Shown here in pieces: positions 9,309 through 19,233 of a DNA stretch of 62,936 nt. The DNA comes from an uncultured Crocinitomix sp. (lineage in GTDB: Bacteria > Bacteroidota > Bacteroidia > Flavobacteriales_D > Crocinitomicaceae): assembly GCA_937136425.1 (NCBI GenBank), contig CAKZON010000041.1:1-62936 (forward strand), given 5' to 3'. Under the pieces are notes generated by a model, which had not been told where the DNA came from, made no database searches, and was given only the letters and a program-made list of their open reading frames with translations. Within the stretch, counting starts at the first letter, position 1, and each line of letters starts with the position of its first letter. A program made the position numbers and the translations under genes.

Positions 9309-9352
9309 CGACGATTTTTATTTTTATATCATAGACAAGTATAAGATCGTCG
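9309..9352. repeat. Inverted repeat with 30-base loop
   Basis: CGACGAT at 9309-9315 and ATCGTCG at 9346-9352 are exact inverted copies, 60-100 bases before the propeller-sensor start. Possible operator or transcript hairpin; the arms are short enough to be chance. Confidence 0.25.
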
Positions 9353-9411
9353 AAAGATTTGCGTATCGCATTCATTGACTGATATATAATACTTACCTTG
9401 GGACTGCTACC

Positions 9412-12400
9412 TTGAAACCTTATTTATCCATATTGCTCCTTCTGCAACTTTACGTAGTGTCCTGCGTAAGGGATGAGGATACTATTGCCGAAAATATTGA
9501 CAATATTAGTATTGATGAGCCAAATACTTTTCTTGATTCGATCAGCACAGGCGTACCGCTCCCTACCTTTTTAAACCCTGTTAATAGTACTAAATCTCCT
9601 GAAATAATTCCTATTGGACAACAAGAGATTACAATGGCCAATGAAAATATTGTTTCAATTCAATCTCCTGGTATTGCCTTGGTTTCTGAAAATTTAAACA
9701 CAGCAACCCCAGGAGAAGACACTCTTTTACTACCTGAAACAACCTCACCAATTGGAAAATCAAAACGAATTGCATTTCCTAAGGTAAATAATGCACTCCC
9801 CCCTGCAGCAACAGATGCCGCATATTACAACCTTCAATATTTAGATGTAGACCAAGGATTAAGTTCCAGCTATGTTATGGACATTATTGAAGATTCTAGA
9901 GGTAATTTATGGGTATCAACATGGGCTACGGGAGTTTGCATGTATAACAGTCGCACTTTTACTAATTACGATAATTTAAGTGGATTATTAACTAATTATA
10001 TTTGGAGCATTTTTGAAGATAGTTATGGAAATATTTGGTTTGGATCTGACGGAGCAGGAGTTTCAAAATATGATGGAAACCGTTTTCTAAACTTCTCAGA
10101 AGAGGATGGCTTAGCAGGATCCGTTGTTTTTGACATTTTGGAAGACGAGCGCGGAAATATTTGGTTTGCAACAAATAATGGACTTACAAAATTTGACGGT
10201 ACAAAATTTCACACCTATCGTAAAGAAAGTGGATTAGGTGGAAACATAGTTTCAGATATTCATTTAGGGATGAATAATCGATTACTCATTGCAACAGAGA
10301 ATGGTTTTTCAATATTTGATGGCGTATTATTTACGCACTACTCCACCAAGGACGGATTAATAAGTAATAAGACTAGCTCTATTTATGAAGACTCGCAAGG
10401 TGATATTTGGATTGGAACTAATGATTCAGGAGTTTGTTTGTTTGATGGTTATACCTTTTTCACTTTTAACGAATCGCACGGATTAGCAGGAAATTCAGTA
10501 ACCTCAATTTTAGAAGATGATTATAATAGAATTTGGATTGGTTCAGCAAATAATGGATTAAGTATTTATGATCGATCTCAATTTGTTCAAATAAGCAGAG
10601 CACAAGGATTAAGCAGTAATACTGTTCGGTCCATCTTTATGGACTCCAACCTAAACATTTGGATTGGTACAAACGGAGGTTTAAATAAATACAACGAACG
10701 TTCTTTCCGAAACTATACGGAAGAACAAGGTTTAGGAGGCTTGGTTGTAAGAGGAATTGCGGAAGATCAATTTGGAAATTTATGGTTTGGACATTCTAAT
10801 GGAGCCAGTAAATATAACGGACAGTCATTTGAAAAATATGGCTCCGAGCAAGGGTTAACTGATCATACCATTCGTGTAATTACGCAAGATCACAACGGGA
10901 ATATTTGGTTTGGAACAGAAGGAGCTGGTGCCATTTATTTTGACGGCGCTAATTTTGTGCATTACACCGCTGACAATGGCTTGTCTGGTAATACAATTCT
11001 ATCCATGTATGAAGATTCTGATTTCAATATGTGGTTTGGCACCATGAGCGGTGGTTTAAGTAAATTTAATGGTGTAGGTTTTGAACACCTAACAATGGAA
11101 GAAGGTTTAACTAGCAATACTATACGCGCAATTTGTGAAGACAATGACAAAAACATGTGGTTTGGAACAAATGGCGGTGGACTTGAGAAGTTTGACGGTG
11201 AAAAACTTACCCATTACACAAAAAAAGAGGGACTTTCAGTAAACACTGTCCTCTCTTTAATGATTGACAATGAGGGGAAATTATGGATTGGTACGGAAGG
11301 TGCTGGTATTAATGTAATGTCAAATGACAAAGTCATATCAATTGGAAAAGAAGATGGGCTTAGCAATGGTTTAGTATGGTCAATTATTGAAGATTATGAA
11401 AATAATTTATGGGTTGGAACAGAAAAAGGGCTTAACCACATAAACATTAGCGAAAACAACACCTATAACATAACAAACTATAATAAACTAGATGGTTTAA
11501 AAGGAATAGATTTTTATCCTAATTCTGTTCTGCTAGACAGTGACAATCGCCTATGGTGGGGAACTGGAAAAGCGCTTTCTATGTTAGACCTAAACAAATA
11601 TGAAAAAATTAACTCAGCTCCAAAATTGAGCATAACCAATATTTTAATTAAAGAGTCTGTAGTGGATTTCAAAGAATTAAAAAATGCTATTAACGCTGAT
11701 CGTCCCTATAAGCATGGCGAATTGAGTGAAGCCCAATTAAAAAAAGTAAAATTTGACAGTGTTTATAAGTTCACAAATTTCCCGTCCAATATTGAAGTGC
11801 CATATGATTTGAATCACCTAACGATTCAGTTTTCTGCTAATGATTGGACCGCCCCGCATAAAATTAAGTATGTTCATAAACTAGAGGGCGTAAGCAACGA
11901 GTGGCACACCATAACAGATGACAATAAAATAGTTCACAGCTATTTACCAGAGGGTGATTACGTTTTCCATATTAAAGCCATTGGAGAAGCTGAAATTTGG
12001 AGCGAAACTTTAACCTTTAATATTACTGTTCGGCCACCTTGGTGGAAAACCGTTTGGGCTTACCTCTTCTATTTCATATTTGGTAGTGGTATTATTGTGT
12101 TTATAACCGCCTTTCGAACTAAAAAGCTCATTCAACAACGAAAAAGGTTAGAAAAATTAGTGACCGAACGCACAGAAGAAGTTGTACAACAAAAAGAGTT
12201 GGTTGAATCTAAGAATAAAGAAATTATTGATTCCATTAATTACGCCAAACGAATTCAACGCGCCGTGCTACCTTCAAGTGGTATGGTAAAACGTAAATTG
12301 GCAAATGCTTTAGTTTTATTTAAACCGAAAGACATTGTTGCAGGCGATTTTTATTGGCTAGATGAAAAACACGACATCATTCTTTTAGCAGCAGCTGACT

Positions 12401-12963
12401 GCACTGGACACGGTGTCCCTGGTGCAATGGTTAGTTTAGTTTGTAATAATACTTTGAGCAGAACCGTTCGAGAATTCAACCTTACAAACCCGGCCTTAAT
12501 CCTAAATAAGGTTAGAGATATTGTAATAGAATCGTTTACAAACTCGCGCGAAGAAGTGAAAGATGGGATGGATATAGCGTTAGTATCACTCAATACTAAA
12601 ACTAACGTGCTGCGTTATGCGGGTGCCAATAATAACCTCTATGTAATTTCTGATGGTAAACTGCATATTTTAAAGGCAGACCGTCAGCCAATTGGTAAAT
12701 ATGTTATTTCCAAAAATTTCAGTGTTCAGGAAATTCAATTAAAACCTGGTGACACTTTTTATATGTTTACGGATGGCTATGTTGACCAATTTGGCGGACC
12801 TGAAGGCAAAAAATTTAAAACCAAACAATTTTTGGAAATGCTCTTAAGTATTCAACACCTATCAATGCGTCATCAGCAGAGACATATTGATAAAGCTTTT
12901 ATGAATTGGAAAGGAGATTTAGATCAAATTGATGATGTTTGTGTTCTTGGTGTGAAGATTTAA
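9412..12963 (+). CDS. Two-component-propeller sensor with Y_Y_Y domain, transmembrane helix and SpoIIE/PP2C phosphatase
   Basis: A 1183-residue signalling protein. A hydrophobic start with lipobox VVSC (about Cys 18) is followed by a linker, then 14 propeller units of about 42 residues ending in NIWFGT-like motifs: two seven-bladed propellers (about residues 140-730). A Y_Y_Y-type Ig domain follows (about 780-875, DLNHLTIQFSA to TFNITVRPPWW), one transmembrane helix (881-902), a coiled coil, and a SpoIIE-type phosphatase (about 935-1183) with VAGDFYW, AADCTGHGVPGAM and FTDGYVDQFGG. The metal-binding Asp residues are present. Sensing is periplasmic and output cytoplasmic; the likely substrate is an anti-sigma antagonist, but none is encoded nearby. 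The start is TTG: the next ATG would remove the lipobox. Confidence 0.9.
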   Translation: MKPYLSILLLLQLYVVSCVRDEDTIAENIDNISIDEPNTFLDSISTGVPLPTFLNPVNSTKSPEIIPIGQQEITMANENIVSIQSPGIALVSENLNTATPGEDTLLLPETTSPIGKSKRIAFPKVNNALPPAATDAAYYNLQYLDVDQGLSSSYVMDIIEDSRGNLWVSTWATGVCMYNSRTFTNYDNLSGLLTNYIWSIFEDSYGNIWFGSDGAGVSKYDGNRFLNFSEEDGLAGSVVFDILEDERGNIWFATNNGLTKFDGTKFHTYRKESGLGGNIVSDIHLGMNNRLLIATENGFSIFDGVLFTHYSTKDGLISNKTSSIYEDSQGDIWIGTNDSGVCLFDGYTFFTFNESHGLAGNSVTSILEDDYNRIWIGSANNGLSIYDRSQFVQISRAQGLSSNTVRSIFMDSNLNIWIGTNGGLNKYNERSFRNYTEEQGLGGLVVRGIAEDQFGNLWFGHSNGASKYNGQSFEKYGSEQGLTDHTIRVITQDHNGNIWFGTEGAGAIYFDGANFVHYTADNGLSGNTILSMYEDSDFNMWFGTMSGGLSKFNGVGFEHLTMEEGLTSNTIRAICEDNDKNMWFGTNGGGLEKFDGEKLTHYTKKEGLSVNTVLSLMIDNEGKLWIGTEGAGINVMSNDKVISIGKEDGLSNGLVWSIIEDYENNLWVGTEKGLNHINISENNTYNITNYNKLDGLKGIDFYPNSVLLDSDNRLWWGTGKALSMLDLNKYEKINSAPKLSITNILIKESVVDFKELKNAINADRPYKHGELSEAQLKKVKFDSVYKFTNFPSNIEVPYDLNHLTIQFSANDWTAPHKIKYVHKLEGVSNEWHTITDDNKIVHSYLPEGDYVFHIKAIGEAEIWSETLTFNITVRPPWWKTVWAYLFYFIFGSGIIVFITAFRTKKLIQQRKRLEKLVTERTEEVVQQKELVESKNKEIIDSINYAKRIQRAVLPSSGMVKRKLANALVLFKPKDIVAGDFYWLDEKHDIILLAAADCTGHGVPGAMVSLVCNNTLSRTVREFNLTNPALILNKVRDIVIESFTNSREEVKDGMDIALVSLNTKTNVLRYAGANNNLYVISDGKLHILKADRQPIGKYVISKNFSVQEIQLKPGDTFYMFTDGYVDQFGGPEGKKFKTKQFLEMLLSIQHLSMRHQQRHIDKAFMNWKGDLDQIDDVCVLGVKI

Positions 12964-12975
12964 TTTCTTTACCCT

Positions 12976-12983
12976 TACCTTTG
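12976..12983 (+). promoter_or_regulatory. -7 box TACCTTTG at the DMT transporter start
   Basis: Exact TAnnTTTG match ending five bases before the TTG start at 12989, implying a leaderless or near-leaderless transcript. The nearest upstream TTG (12947-12949) is 26 bases away, slightly beyond the usual spacing. Confidence 0.5.
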
Positions 12984-12988
12984 CAAAC

Positions 12989-13885
12989 TTGTATAAAGGA
13001 ATTCTATATATGTTGCTCTCTTCATTCAGCTTTGCGCTGGTGAATTTGCTTGTTAAAATTTTTACCGACCGTAAAGATGCTTTTCCTGAAATTCAGAACT
13101 ATCCAGAATTTGAACTCGTTTTTTTTAGATGCATAATTTCACTTGTTATATGCATTGCAATTATTCGAGCAAAAAAAATTCCGTTTTTTGGAGTAAATAA
13201 AAAATGGCTATTTATTCGTGGACTTGCAGGTTCTATTGGATTAACATTATTCTTTTATACCCTATCCAACTTACCAATGGCAATTGCCACAATTATCCAA
13301 TACTCCTCTCCTATTTTCACTATTATATTCGCCATATATTTAAACAATCAGAAAGTTAAACCCATTCAATGGTTATTTTTTGCTGTTGCTATGACTGGTA
13401 TTATAGTAATTGGTGTGGGCAAAATTGATAAAGTTCCTATTGACCCTACTTGGATTGTAGTAGGGCTTATTTCTGCAGTTTTTTCTGGTATTGCCTACAA
13501 TGCAATTATAAAATGTACCAATACTGATGAACCTGTCACAGTTGTCATGTATTTTCCTTTAGTTGCGGCACCAATTACCTTAATTTTATTATTGACAACA
13601 GGTTATGTTGTTCCGCAAGGAATTGAATGGCTTTTATTATTGCTCATTGGTATTCTAACACAAATTGCACAGGTGAGTATGACTAGAGCATTTAATTCTG
13701 AATCTGCCGCAAAGGTTACTCCTATTAAATATATAGGCGCCATTTATGCTGTAAGCATTGGCTTTTTTATTTTTGATGAAACCCTAAGTTTAAATGCAAC
13801 GATTGGAATTATCTTAGTGTTGATTGGGGTTTTATTAAACACCTTTTTCAAAAATCTTAAAGCAAAAAAAATAAAGGCTTCTTAG
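12989..13885 (+). CDS. DMT-superfamily (EamA) transporter
   Basis: A 298-residue inner-membrane protein with ten hydrophobic helices in two EamA halves (about residues 1-140 and 150-290). Motifs typical of the drug/metabolite transporter superfamily are seen: MLLSSFSFALVNLLVKI in helix 1, FFRCIISLVICI, and a second-half repeat with LISAVFSGIAYNAI. Members export small metabolites or amino acids; substrate unknown. The TTG at 12989 gives the usual YKGILYM opening before helix 1; the ATG at 13010 would start inside the helix. It ends 4 bases past the convergent ABC gene's stop. Confidence 0.82.
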   Translation: MYKGILYMLLSSFSFALVNLLVKIFTDRKDAFPEIQNYPEFELVFFRCIISLVICIAIIRAKKIPFFGVNKKWLFIRGLAGSIGLTLFFYTLSNLPMAIATIIQYSSPIFTIIFAIYLNNQKVKPIQWLFFAVAMTGIIVIGVGKIDKVPIDPTWIVVGLISAVFSGIAYNAIIKCTNTDEPVTVVMYFPLVAAPITLILLLTTGYVVPQGIEWLLLLLIGILTQIAQVSMTRAFNSESAAKVTPIKYIGAIYAVSIGFFIFDETLSLNATIGIILVLIGVLLNTFFKNLKAKKIKAS

Positions 13886-15702
13886 GCAAAGTTTAAATCG
13901 TAAAGCTTTTTATAATGACCATCTTGCTGAATAAGTTCATCATGTGAACCACGTTCTAGAATTTTACCATCATCAATCACCAAAATTTCAGAAGAATTAA
14001 TAATTGTTGATAAACGGTGTGCCACCACTATAGATGTACGTCCTTTTTGAAGTTCTTTAGTTGCATTTTGAATCATCTCTTCAGATTCAGAATCCACACT
14101 TGCAGTAGCTTCATCTAAAATTAAAACTTTAGGATCGTAAACATACGCTCTAATAAAAGAAATCAGTTGCTTTTGCCCTACAGATAAAACCCCACCTCTT
14201 TCTCTAACATTATAATTATATCCTCCAGGCAGGTTCATTATAAACTGATGCGCCCCAACTTTTTTCGCCGCCGCAATAACATCCTCTTCTTTTATTGATT
14301 CGTCTCCCAGTGTAATATTAAACATTATCGTATCAGAAAATAAAAAGACTTCTTGCAATACTATTGCGATATTTTTACGCAAGGTATCTAATTCAATTTC
14401 TCTAATACTGTCCTCACCTATCTTAATATCTCCATTTTGAAACTCATAAAATCGAGTTAATAAATTAGTAATAGTAGATTTACCTGCACCTGTAGTTCCT
14501 ACCAAAGCTATAGATTGACCTGCTGCGGCTTTAAAATCAATTCCTTTTAATACCCAATCCTCATTGTTATAGGCAAACCATACATTTTCAAAAACAATGT
14601 CCTGATCAAAATTCACATCCGTTTTAGTGCCCTTGTCATCAATATGTTCTTCTCTTTCTAAAATCTCTAACACACGCTCTGCTCGAACCATTCCGCGTTG
14701 CAATACATTAAAGCGGTCTGCCAATTGGCGAATAGGACGATAGAGCATAAACACCCACATAATGAATCCTAAAATAGTTCCGGTCACGGTATTTACATAA
14801 TCGCTATCCAAATCCATTTGTAGCATTCCCCAAATGATAATACCTGCAATGGATAATGCACTAAATAACTCAACTACTGGAAAGAATATAGCATTGGCCC
14901 AAATTGCGTCAATATGTGCTTGGCGGTGATCCTTATTAATACCATCAAACTTTTTTGATTCAATTTTCTGACGGTTAAATAACTGGACGATAAACATTCC
15001 TGACAAATGCTCCTGCACAAATGTATTGAGTTTATTTACCTGTAGCCGTTCTTTTTGAAAAGCCTTTTTCATTGCACGTGCAAAAATTCGTGTTGCAATT
15101 AATAATAAAGGAATTGGTAACAATGTAATGAGACTTAATTTCCAACTAACACTAAACATGAATGCTATCACTATTATCAATCGAATGATGTCACCTATCA
15201 TGGTTATTAATCCCGTAGAAAAAACCTCTGCAATTGCCTCTATATCTGACACTAACCTTGTTACAACTGTACCGTTTGGTGTTGTGTCAAAATATTTCAA
15301 TTTAAAAGAATTAAAATGAGCAAATAACTGTACCCTAATATCTTTGATAATTGATTGTCCTAACAAATAAGCCAAATAGTAAAGGAAAAATTGAATAACA
15401 CTTTCAATTAATAAGAGCACTAAAATAAAAACTGTCCACGCAAACAGTTGATCAGAAACCGTTACTGGATTTGAAAAAATATTGATAAAATTTTGAAACA
15501 TAGCTCCCTTTTCACTGAGCGTAGTTCCGTCATTTGAAATGTAATTATCTATTAGCTCTTTGAAAATAAGTGGGCGAAGTGGCCCCAAAAAAGCATAAAA
15601 AATCATGAGTGAAATGGCAGTTGCAAACACAAAAAAATAGGGCTTTGAAAACCCCAATAATTTGCCCATAATTTTTAAATCCAATTTACCCTTATCAGCC
15701 AT
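13882..15702 (-). CDS. MsbA-like ABC exporter (fused membrane and ATPase domains)
   Basis: A 606-residue half-transporter. Six hydrophobic helices (about residues 10-325) form the membrane domain, followed by a complete ATPase: Walker A GTTGAGKST (about residue 405), Q-loop LQEVFLFSDT, signature LSVGQKQ, Walker B VLILDEATASVD, and switch AHRLS. It should export lipids, peptides or drugs as a homodimer; the substrate cannot be told. I start at the ATG at 15702, not the in-frame TTG at 15733-15735, because that TTG is the -33 element of a well-formed promoter whose -7 box lies between the two. Confidence 0.9.
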   Translation of the reverse strand: MADKGKLDLKIMGKLLGFSKPYFFVFATAISLMIFYAFLGPLRPLIFKELIDNYISNDGTTLSEKGAMFQNFINIFSNPVTVSDQLFAWTVFILVLLLIESVIQFFLYYLAYLLGQSIIKDIRVQLFAHFNSFKLKYFDTTPNGTVVTRLVSDIEAIAEVFSTGLITMIGDIIRLIIVIAFMFSVSWKLSLITLLPIPLLLIATRIFARAMKKAFQKERLQVNKLNTFVQEHLSGMFIVQLFNRQKIESKKFDGINKDHRQAHIDAIWANAIFFPVVELFSALSIAGIIIWGMLQMDLDSDYVNTVTGTILGFIMWVFMLYRPIRQLADRFNVLQRGMVRAERVLEILEREEHIDDKGTKTDVNFDQDIVFENVWFAYNNEDWVLKGIDFKAAAGQSIALVGTTGAGKSTITNLLTRFYEFQNGDIKIGEDSIREIELDTLRKNIAIVLQEVFLFSDTIMFNITLGDESIKEEDVIAAAKKVGAHQFIMNLPGGYNYNVRERGGVLSVGQKQLISFIRAYVYDPKVLILDEATASVDSESEEMIQNATKELQKGRTSIVVAHRLSTIINSSEILVIDDGKILERGSHDELIQQDGHYKKLYDLNFA

Positions 15703-15707
15703 TAGTG

Positions 15708-15735
15708 CAAAAATAGACAAAACAATTCTTTTCAA
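15708..15735 (-). promoter_or_regulatory. Promoter (TTG-N17-TATTTTTG) of the ABC exporter
   Basis: TTG at 15733-15735 and TATTTTTG at 15708-15715 on the minus strand, 17 bases apart, with the ATG five bases below the -7 box. The transcript is probably leaderless, and the TTG should not be taken as a start codon. Confidence 0.7.
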
Positions 15736-15881
15736 ACCTGCGAGAAGGAATATTTAACCTACACATTAACACAATTGTTTTTTTTATCCTTTAAAAATGA
15801 ATTCGAAATTATTTACAGAGATTCGAAAAACAGAGTGATTCTAGAGATTTTAAGTCAATAATTGTTATTTTTAGTGAAGAT

Positions 15882-17855
15882 ATGCGTTGTATTGCGATTC
15901 TTGCATTCCTACTATTCAAGTTATCATTATTCTCCCAAACGATTAATGGTATTGAGTTAATTGACGCTACTTCCTTTGAACGAGCCTATGGAAACATAAC
16001 AGAACCGTGTGTAATTGTTGATGAATTAAATGAACAAAGTAGATTAAATGAAGATAGCTCAATCTATTTTTTGCATATCGCAGAACAATTAAGTCAAAAA
16101 TGTCCTGACATAGATACACGAGCAATTGCACGTTTTAAACTTGGAGAGAAACTTACTGCTAACGGTTACCATGATTTATCTTTATTCTACTTAAACCTTG
16201 CTTTAAATGATTTTTTCATAACTGAAGACACTAACTATGTTGCTAAATCTTATAAAGCTATTGGTGTTAACCATAAACGAACGTCAAATTTTCTTGAAGC
16301 GCTAAAGTCGTTTAATCTAGCTGCAGAATATTTTCATTTATTAAAGGATATAGAAGGAATTGCACGAATAGAACTAAATATTGGACTTATTCTTAAAAAT
16401 ATTAATCGACTTGAAGAAGCCAAACTTAAATACCATAGTGCTTTAAACCTTTCGAAAGAAATTGGTAAAAACGAGTTGATTGCTGATTGCCAAAACAATT
16501 TAGGCAACGTATTCAAAAATGAAAAAAAATACGATTCTGCTTTTTACTACATGTACCTTACTTTAGACTCACGAGAAAAATTCGGTCCAGACCGAAAGCT
16601 TGCCTATGTCTATCATAATTTGGCCAATATACACAGGAATCAAGATGCTTTGGATAGTGCCATTATATATTTAGAAAAGTCTATCGCGTTAAAAAAAGAA
16701 ATGGGAAATAATCACGAACTCTCCTCTGACTATTTCGTTTATGGAAATATTTATGTTCAGCAAAAAAAATATAATGAAGCCGTGCAAATGTATGAAACCT
16801 CTAGAACTCTAAACCTTGATAAACAAAAGGGTGATATTGATTATAATGTTTCTTTAAAATTGGCGCATACTTATTTTGCATTAAGTAATTATAAAAAATC
16901 TGCCGAAAACTTTGAACTATATTTTAAACAATGTGAGCAGCTAAAGCTAAATAATAATCCTTTTGCAATTGAAAATCAACTGTCTGCTTATGAGTTTTTA
17001 AAAGACAGTATTGAAATGGATAAGTTAAACGTTGAGCGAGAGTTGCAAGATGCCAAAAACAAGAATAAAGAACTTGAAAACAAATCCATTACAAATCAAC
17101 TCTACTTCATTTTAGGAATCCTTGGTTTAATAATACTCATGATTGTACTATTACTAATTTCTTTTAGAAAACGACTTAAGCAAACCAAAGAACACCGTTC
17201 TATACTTGCAGAACAAAATGAAGAATTAAAAAGAACGCTTGTATCAAAAGAAGAGAAAGAAACTTTATTGAAAGAAATTCATCACCGCGTAAAAAATAAC
17301 CTGCAAATTATTAGCAGCCTTATTCGATTACAATCTGGTTACATTAATGAAAATAACTTTAGAGAACGACTCAATGAGATTGAAAACCGCATATTGAGTA
17401 TGGCGCTTGTACATGAAAAACTCTACCAATCCACAGATCTTTCCAAATTAGAAGTCAAAGGTTATATTAGAGATTTATGCATTAATATTCTAGAATCATA
17501 CCAAAGCAAGAAACGGGTTAAATTTAAATTTGATATTGACCAAGGTGAATATAGTATTGATACTTTAATTCCGCTGGGACTAATTTTAAACGAAACCATT
17601 TCTAACGCGTTAAAACATGCTTTTTATGAACGTGAAGAGGGTATTATTGAAGTTACACTAAAGGATAGCAGTCCAACAGAAACCTTAATGGTAATTAAGG
17701 ATAATGGAATTGGGGCAGACTTATCAATTGATGAATTGAAAGAAGATTCTCTAGGAATGGACCTCATTTTTTCGCTAACCGAGCAACTGGATGGGGAATT
17801 GGAAGTTGATACAGCGGATGGATTTGCATATAAATTTGTGTTTCCAAAGTTATAA
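15882..17855 (+). CDS. TPR-domain sensor histidine kinase (HisKA_2 type)
   Basis: A 657-residue kinase. Signal peptide (residues 1-19, ending LFSQ), periplasmic TPR helices (about 90-370, with repeated ALKSFNLAAEYF-like and YDSAFYYMYLTLDSRE-like units), one transmembrane helix (406-427), a coiled coil, then the HisKA_2 dimerisation motif KEIHHRVKNNLQIISSLIRLQ (phospho-acceptor His near 467) and an HATPase domain with NETISNALKHA (N box), DNGIGAD and LGMDLI (G boxes). It would phosphorylate a response regulator, but none is adjacent, so it is an orphan kinase. The TPRs suggest sensing through protein contacts. Confidence 0.9.
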   Translation: MRCIAILAFLLFKLSLFSQTINGIELIDATSFERAYGNITEPCVIVDELNEQSRLNEDSSIYFLHIAEQLSQKCPDIDTRAIARFKLGEKLTANGYHDLSLFYLNLALNDFFITEDTNYVAKSYKAIGVNHKRTSNFLEALKSFNLAAEYFHLLKDIEGIARIELNIGLILKNINRLEEAKLKYHSALNLSKEIGKNELIADCQNNLGNVFKNEKKYDSAFYYMYLTLDSREKFGPDRKLAYVYHNLANIHRNQDALDSAIIYLEKSIALKKEMGNNHELSSDYFVYGNIYVQQKKYNEAVQMYETSRTLNLDKQKGDIDYNVSLKLAHTYFALSNYKKSAENFELYFKQCEQLKLNNNPFAIENQLSAYEFLKDSIEMDKLNVERELQDAKNKNKELENKSITNQLYFILGILGLIILMIVLLLISFRKRLKQTKEHRSILAEQNEELKRTLVSKEEKETLLKEIHHRVKNNLQIISSLIRLQSGYINENNFRERLNEIENRILSMALVHEKLYQSTDLSKLEVKGYIRDLCINILESYQSKKRVKFKFDIDQGEYSIDTLIPLGLILNETISNALKHAFYEREEGIIEVTLKDSSPTETLMVIKDNGIGADLSIDELKEDSLGMDLIFSLTEQLDGELEVDTADGFAYKFVFPKL

Positions 17856-17876
17856 TAAACTAATTCTAAAAAATGG

Positions 17877-17908
17877 TTGGTTTATTTAATTTAAAGAGTG
17901 TATTTTTG
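17877..17908 (+). promoter_or_regulatory. Promoter (TTG-N21-TATTTTTG) of the aminotransferase gene
   Basis: TTG at 17877-17879 and TATTTTTG at 17901-17908, 21 bases apart, both exact matches to the phylum consensus. The -7 box ends 19 bases before the ATG. Confidence 0.7.
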
Positions 17909-17927
17909 ACACCAAAATTTTATTTAA

Positions 17928-19127
17928 ATGCCTAAGATTTCAACCAAAGGATTGGAAATGCCCCAATCACCAATTCGTAAGCTAGTTCCTTTTTCAGAAG
18001 CAGCTAAAGCAGCAGGAAAACACGTTTTCCATTTAAATATTGGACAGCCTGATATTGCAAGCCCTAAAGTAGCTATTGATGCTGTTAAAAATTTAGATCT
18101 TGATGTACTGGAATACAGTCATTCTGCAGGATTTGATTCTTATCGTACGGGATTATCTGACTATTACCATAAAAATGGTTTAGATATTGACAAGGAAGAT
18201 ATTATCATTACAACAGGTGGATCTGAAGCATTGGTATTTGGTTTTATGACCTGCTTTAATCCAGGTGATGAAGTAATTATACCAGAACCATTTTATGCAA
18301 ATTATAACGGTTTTGCAAAAACCGCCGGGTTAACAGTTGTACCTGTTACTGCTAAAATTGAAAATGGTTTTGCATTACCTGATGTAGCTGACTTTGAAAA
18401 GCTTATCACAAATAAAACAAAAGGGATTATTATTTGTAATCCTGGAAATCCGACAGGTTATTTATATTCTAAATCTGAATTAGAGCAATTAAGAGATATA
18501 GTTAAAGAACACGACCTATATTTATTTGCGGACGAAGTTTACCGTGAGTTTTGTTATGACGGTGCGAGTCCATTCTCGGTAATGAGTTTAGACGGTATTG
18601 ATCAAAACGTAATTTTGGTTGACTCTGTTTCAAAAAGATACTCTATGTGTGGAGCGCGTATTGGTGCTCTTATCTCTAAAAATAAAGAAGTAATGAGTAC
18701 TGCATTAAAATTTGCTCAGGCCCGTTTGTCTCCTCCAACATTAGCGCAAATAGCAAGTGAAGCAGCATTGCAAACACCTCAATCTTATTTTGACGAAGTA
18801 ATAGATGAATATGTTGACCGCCGTAACATCACTGTAGACGGACTAAATGCGATAGAAGGTGTATTCTGTCCTAAACCTAAAGGAGCTTTTTATTGTATTG
18901 CACAATTGCCAATTGATAATTCTGACAAGTTTTGCCAATGGTTACTTGAATCTTTCGAATATGAAGGGAATACTGTTATGATGGCTCCAGCAAGTGGATT
19001 CTATGCGACAAATGGCTTAGGTACTAACCAAGTTAGAATTGCTTATGTTCTTGAAAAAGAATCGCTAAAAAAAGCTGTTAAATGTATTGAAGAGGCGCTA
19101 AAAGTATATCCTGGACGCGTTGATTAA
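17928..19127 (+). CDS. Class I/II PLP-dependent aminotransferase (aspartate aminotransferase family)
   Basis: A 399-residue cytoplasmic fold-type I PLP enzyme. Seen: HLNIGQPDIASP near the N-terminus, the cofactor-binding TTGGSEALVFG (about residues 96-106), IICNPGNPTGYLYS (about 168-181), FADEVYREF with the Asp that contacts the pyridine nitrogen, and SVSKRYSMCGARIG where the Lys (about 235) forms the Schiff base. It transfers amino groups between an amino acid and a 2-oxo acid; the exact substrate pair is not determinable. It has its own promoter and stands alone. Confidence 0.9.
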   Translation: MPKISTKGLEMPQSPIRKLVPFSEAAKAAGKHVFHLNIGQPDIASPKVAIDAVKNLDLDVLEYSHSAGFDSYRTGLSDYYHKNGLDIDKEDIIITTGGSEALVFGFMTCFNPGDEVIIPEPFYANYNGFAKTAGLTVVPVTAKIENGFALPDVADFEKLITNKTKGIIICNPGNPTGYLYSKSELEQLRDIVKEHDLYLFADEVYREFCYDGASPFSVMSLDGIDQNVILVDSVSKRYSMCGARIGALISKNKEVMSTALKFAQARLSPPTLAQIASEAALQTPQSYFDEVIDEYVDRRNITVDGLNAIEGVFCPKPKGAFYCIAQLPIDNSDKFCQWLLESFEYEGNTVMMAPASGFYATNGLGTNQVRIAYVLEKESLKKAVKCIEEALKVYPGRVD

Positions 19128-19233
19128 TCTTTTTCAAGCCTAAAGCTTGCTAATTTCTTAGACTTTTAATGTAATTTGTAATGCAATGAATGAAGCTATA
19201 CTAATACAGTTCATTCTTCGTTATTAAAAACGC

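Larger units (their letters stand above)
9076..9411. other. 336-base divergent intergenic region
   Basis: This gap separates pcm (minus) from the propeller sensor (plus). It holds the minus-strand -7 box at 9130-9137, a possible plus-strand promoter with TTG at 9375-9377 and TACCTTGG at 9394-9401 (one mismatch to TAnnTTTG), and a 7-base inverted repeat CGACGAT / ATCGTCG at 9309-9315 and 9346-9352. No coding frame or RNA gene is seen in it. Confidence 0.6.

Noticed and set aside
9830..11590. Tandem repeats at DNA level suggestive of an array
   Set aside because: The period of about 126 bases is the propeller-blade code; copies differ strongly and there are no spacers, so not CRISPR or satellite DNA.
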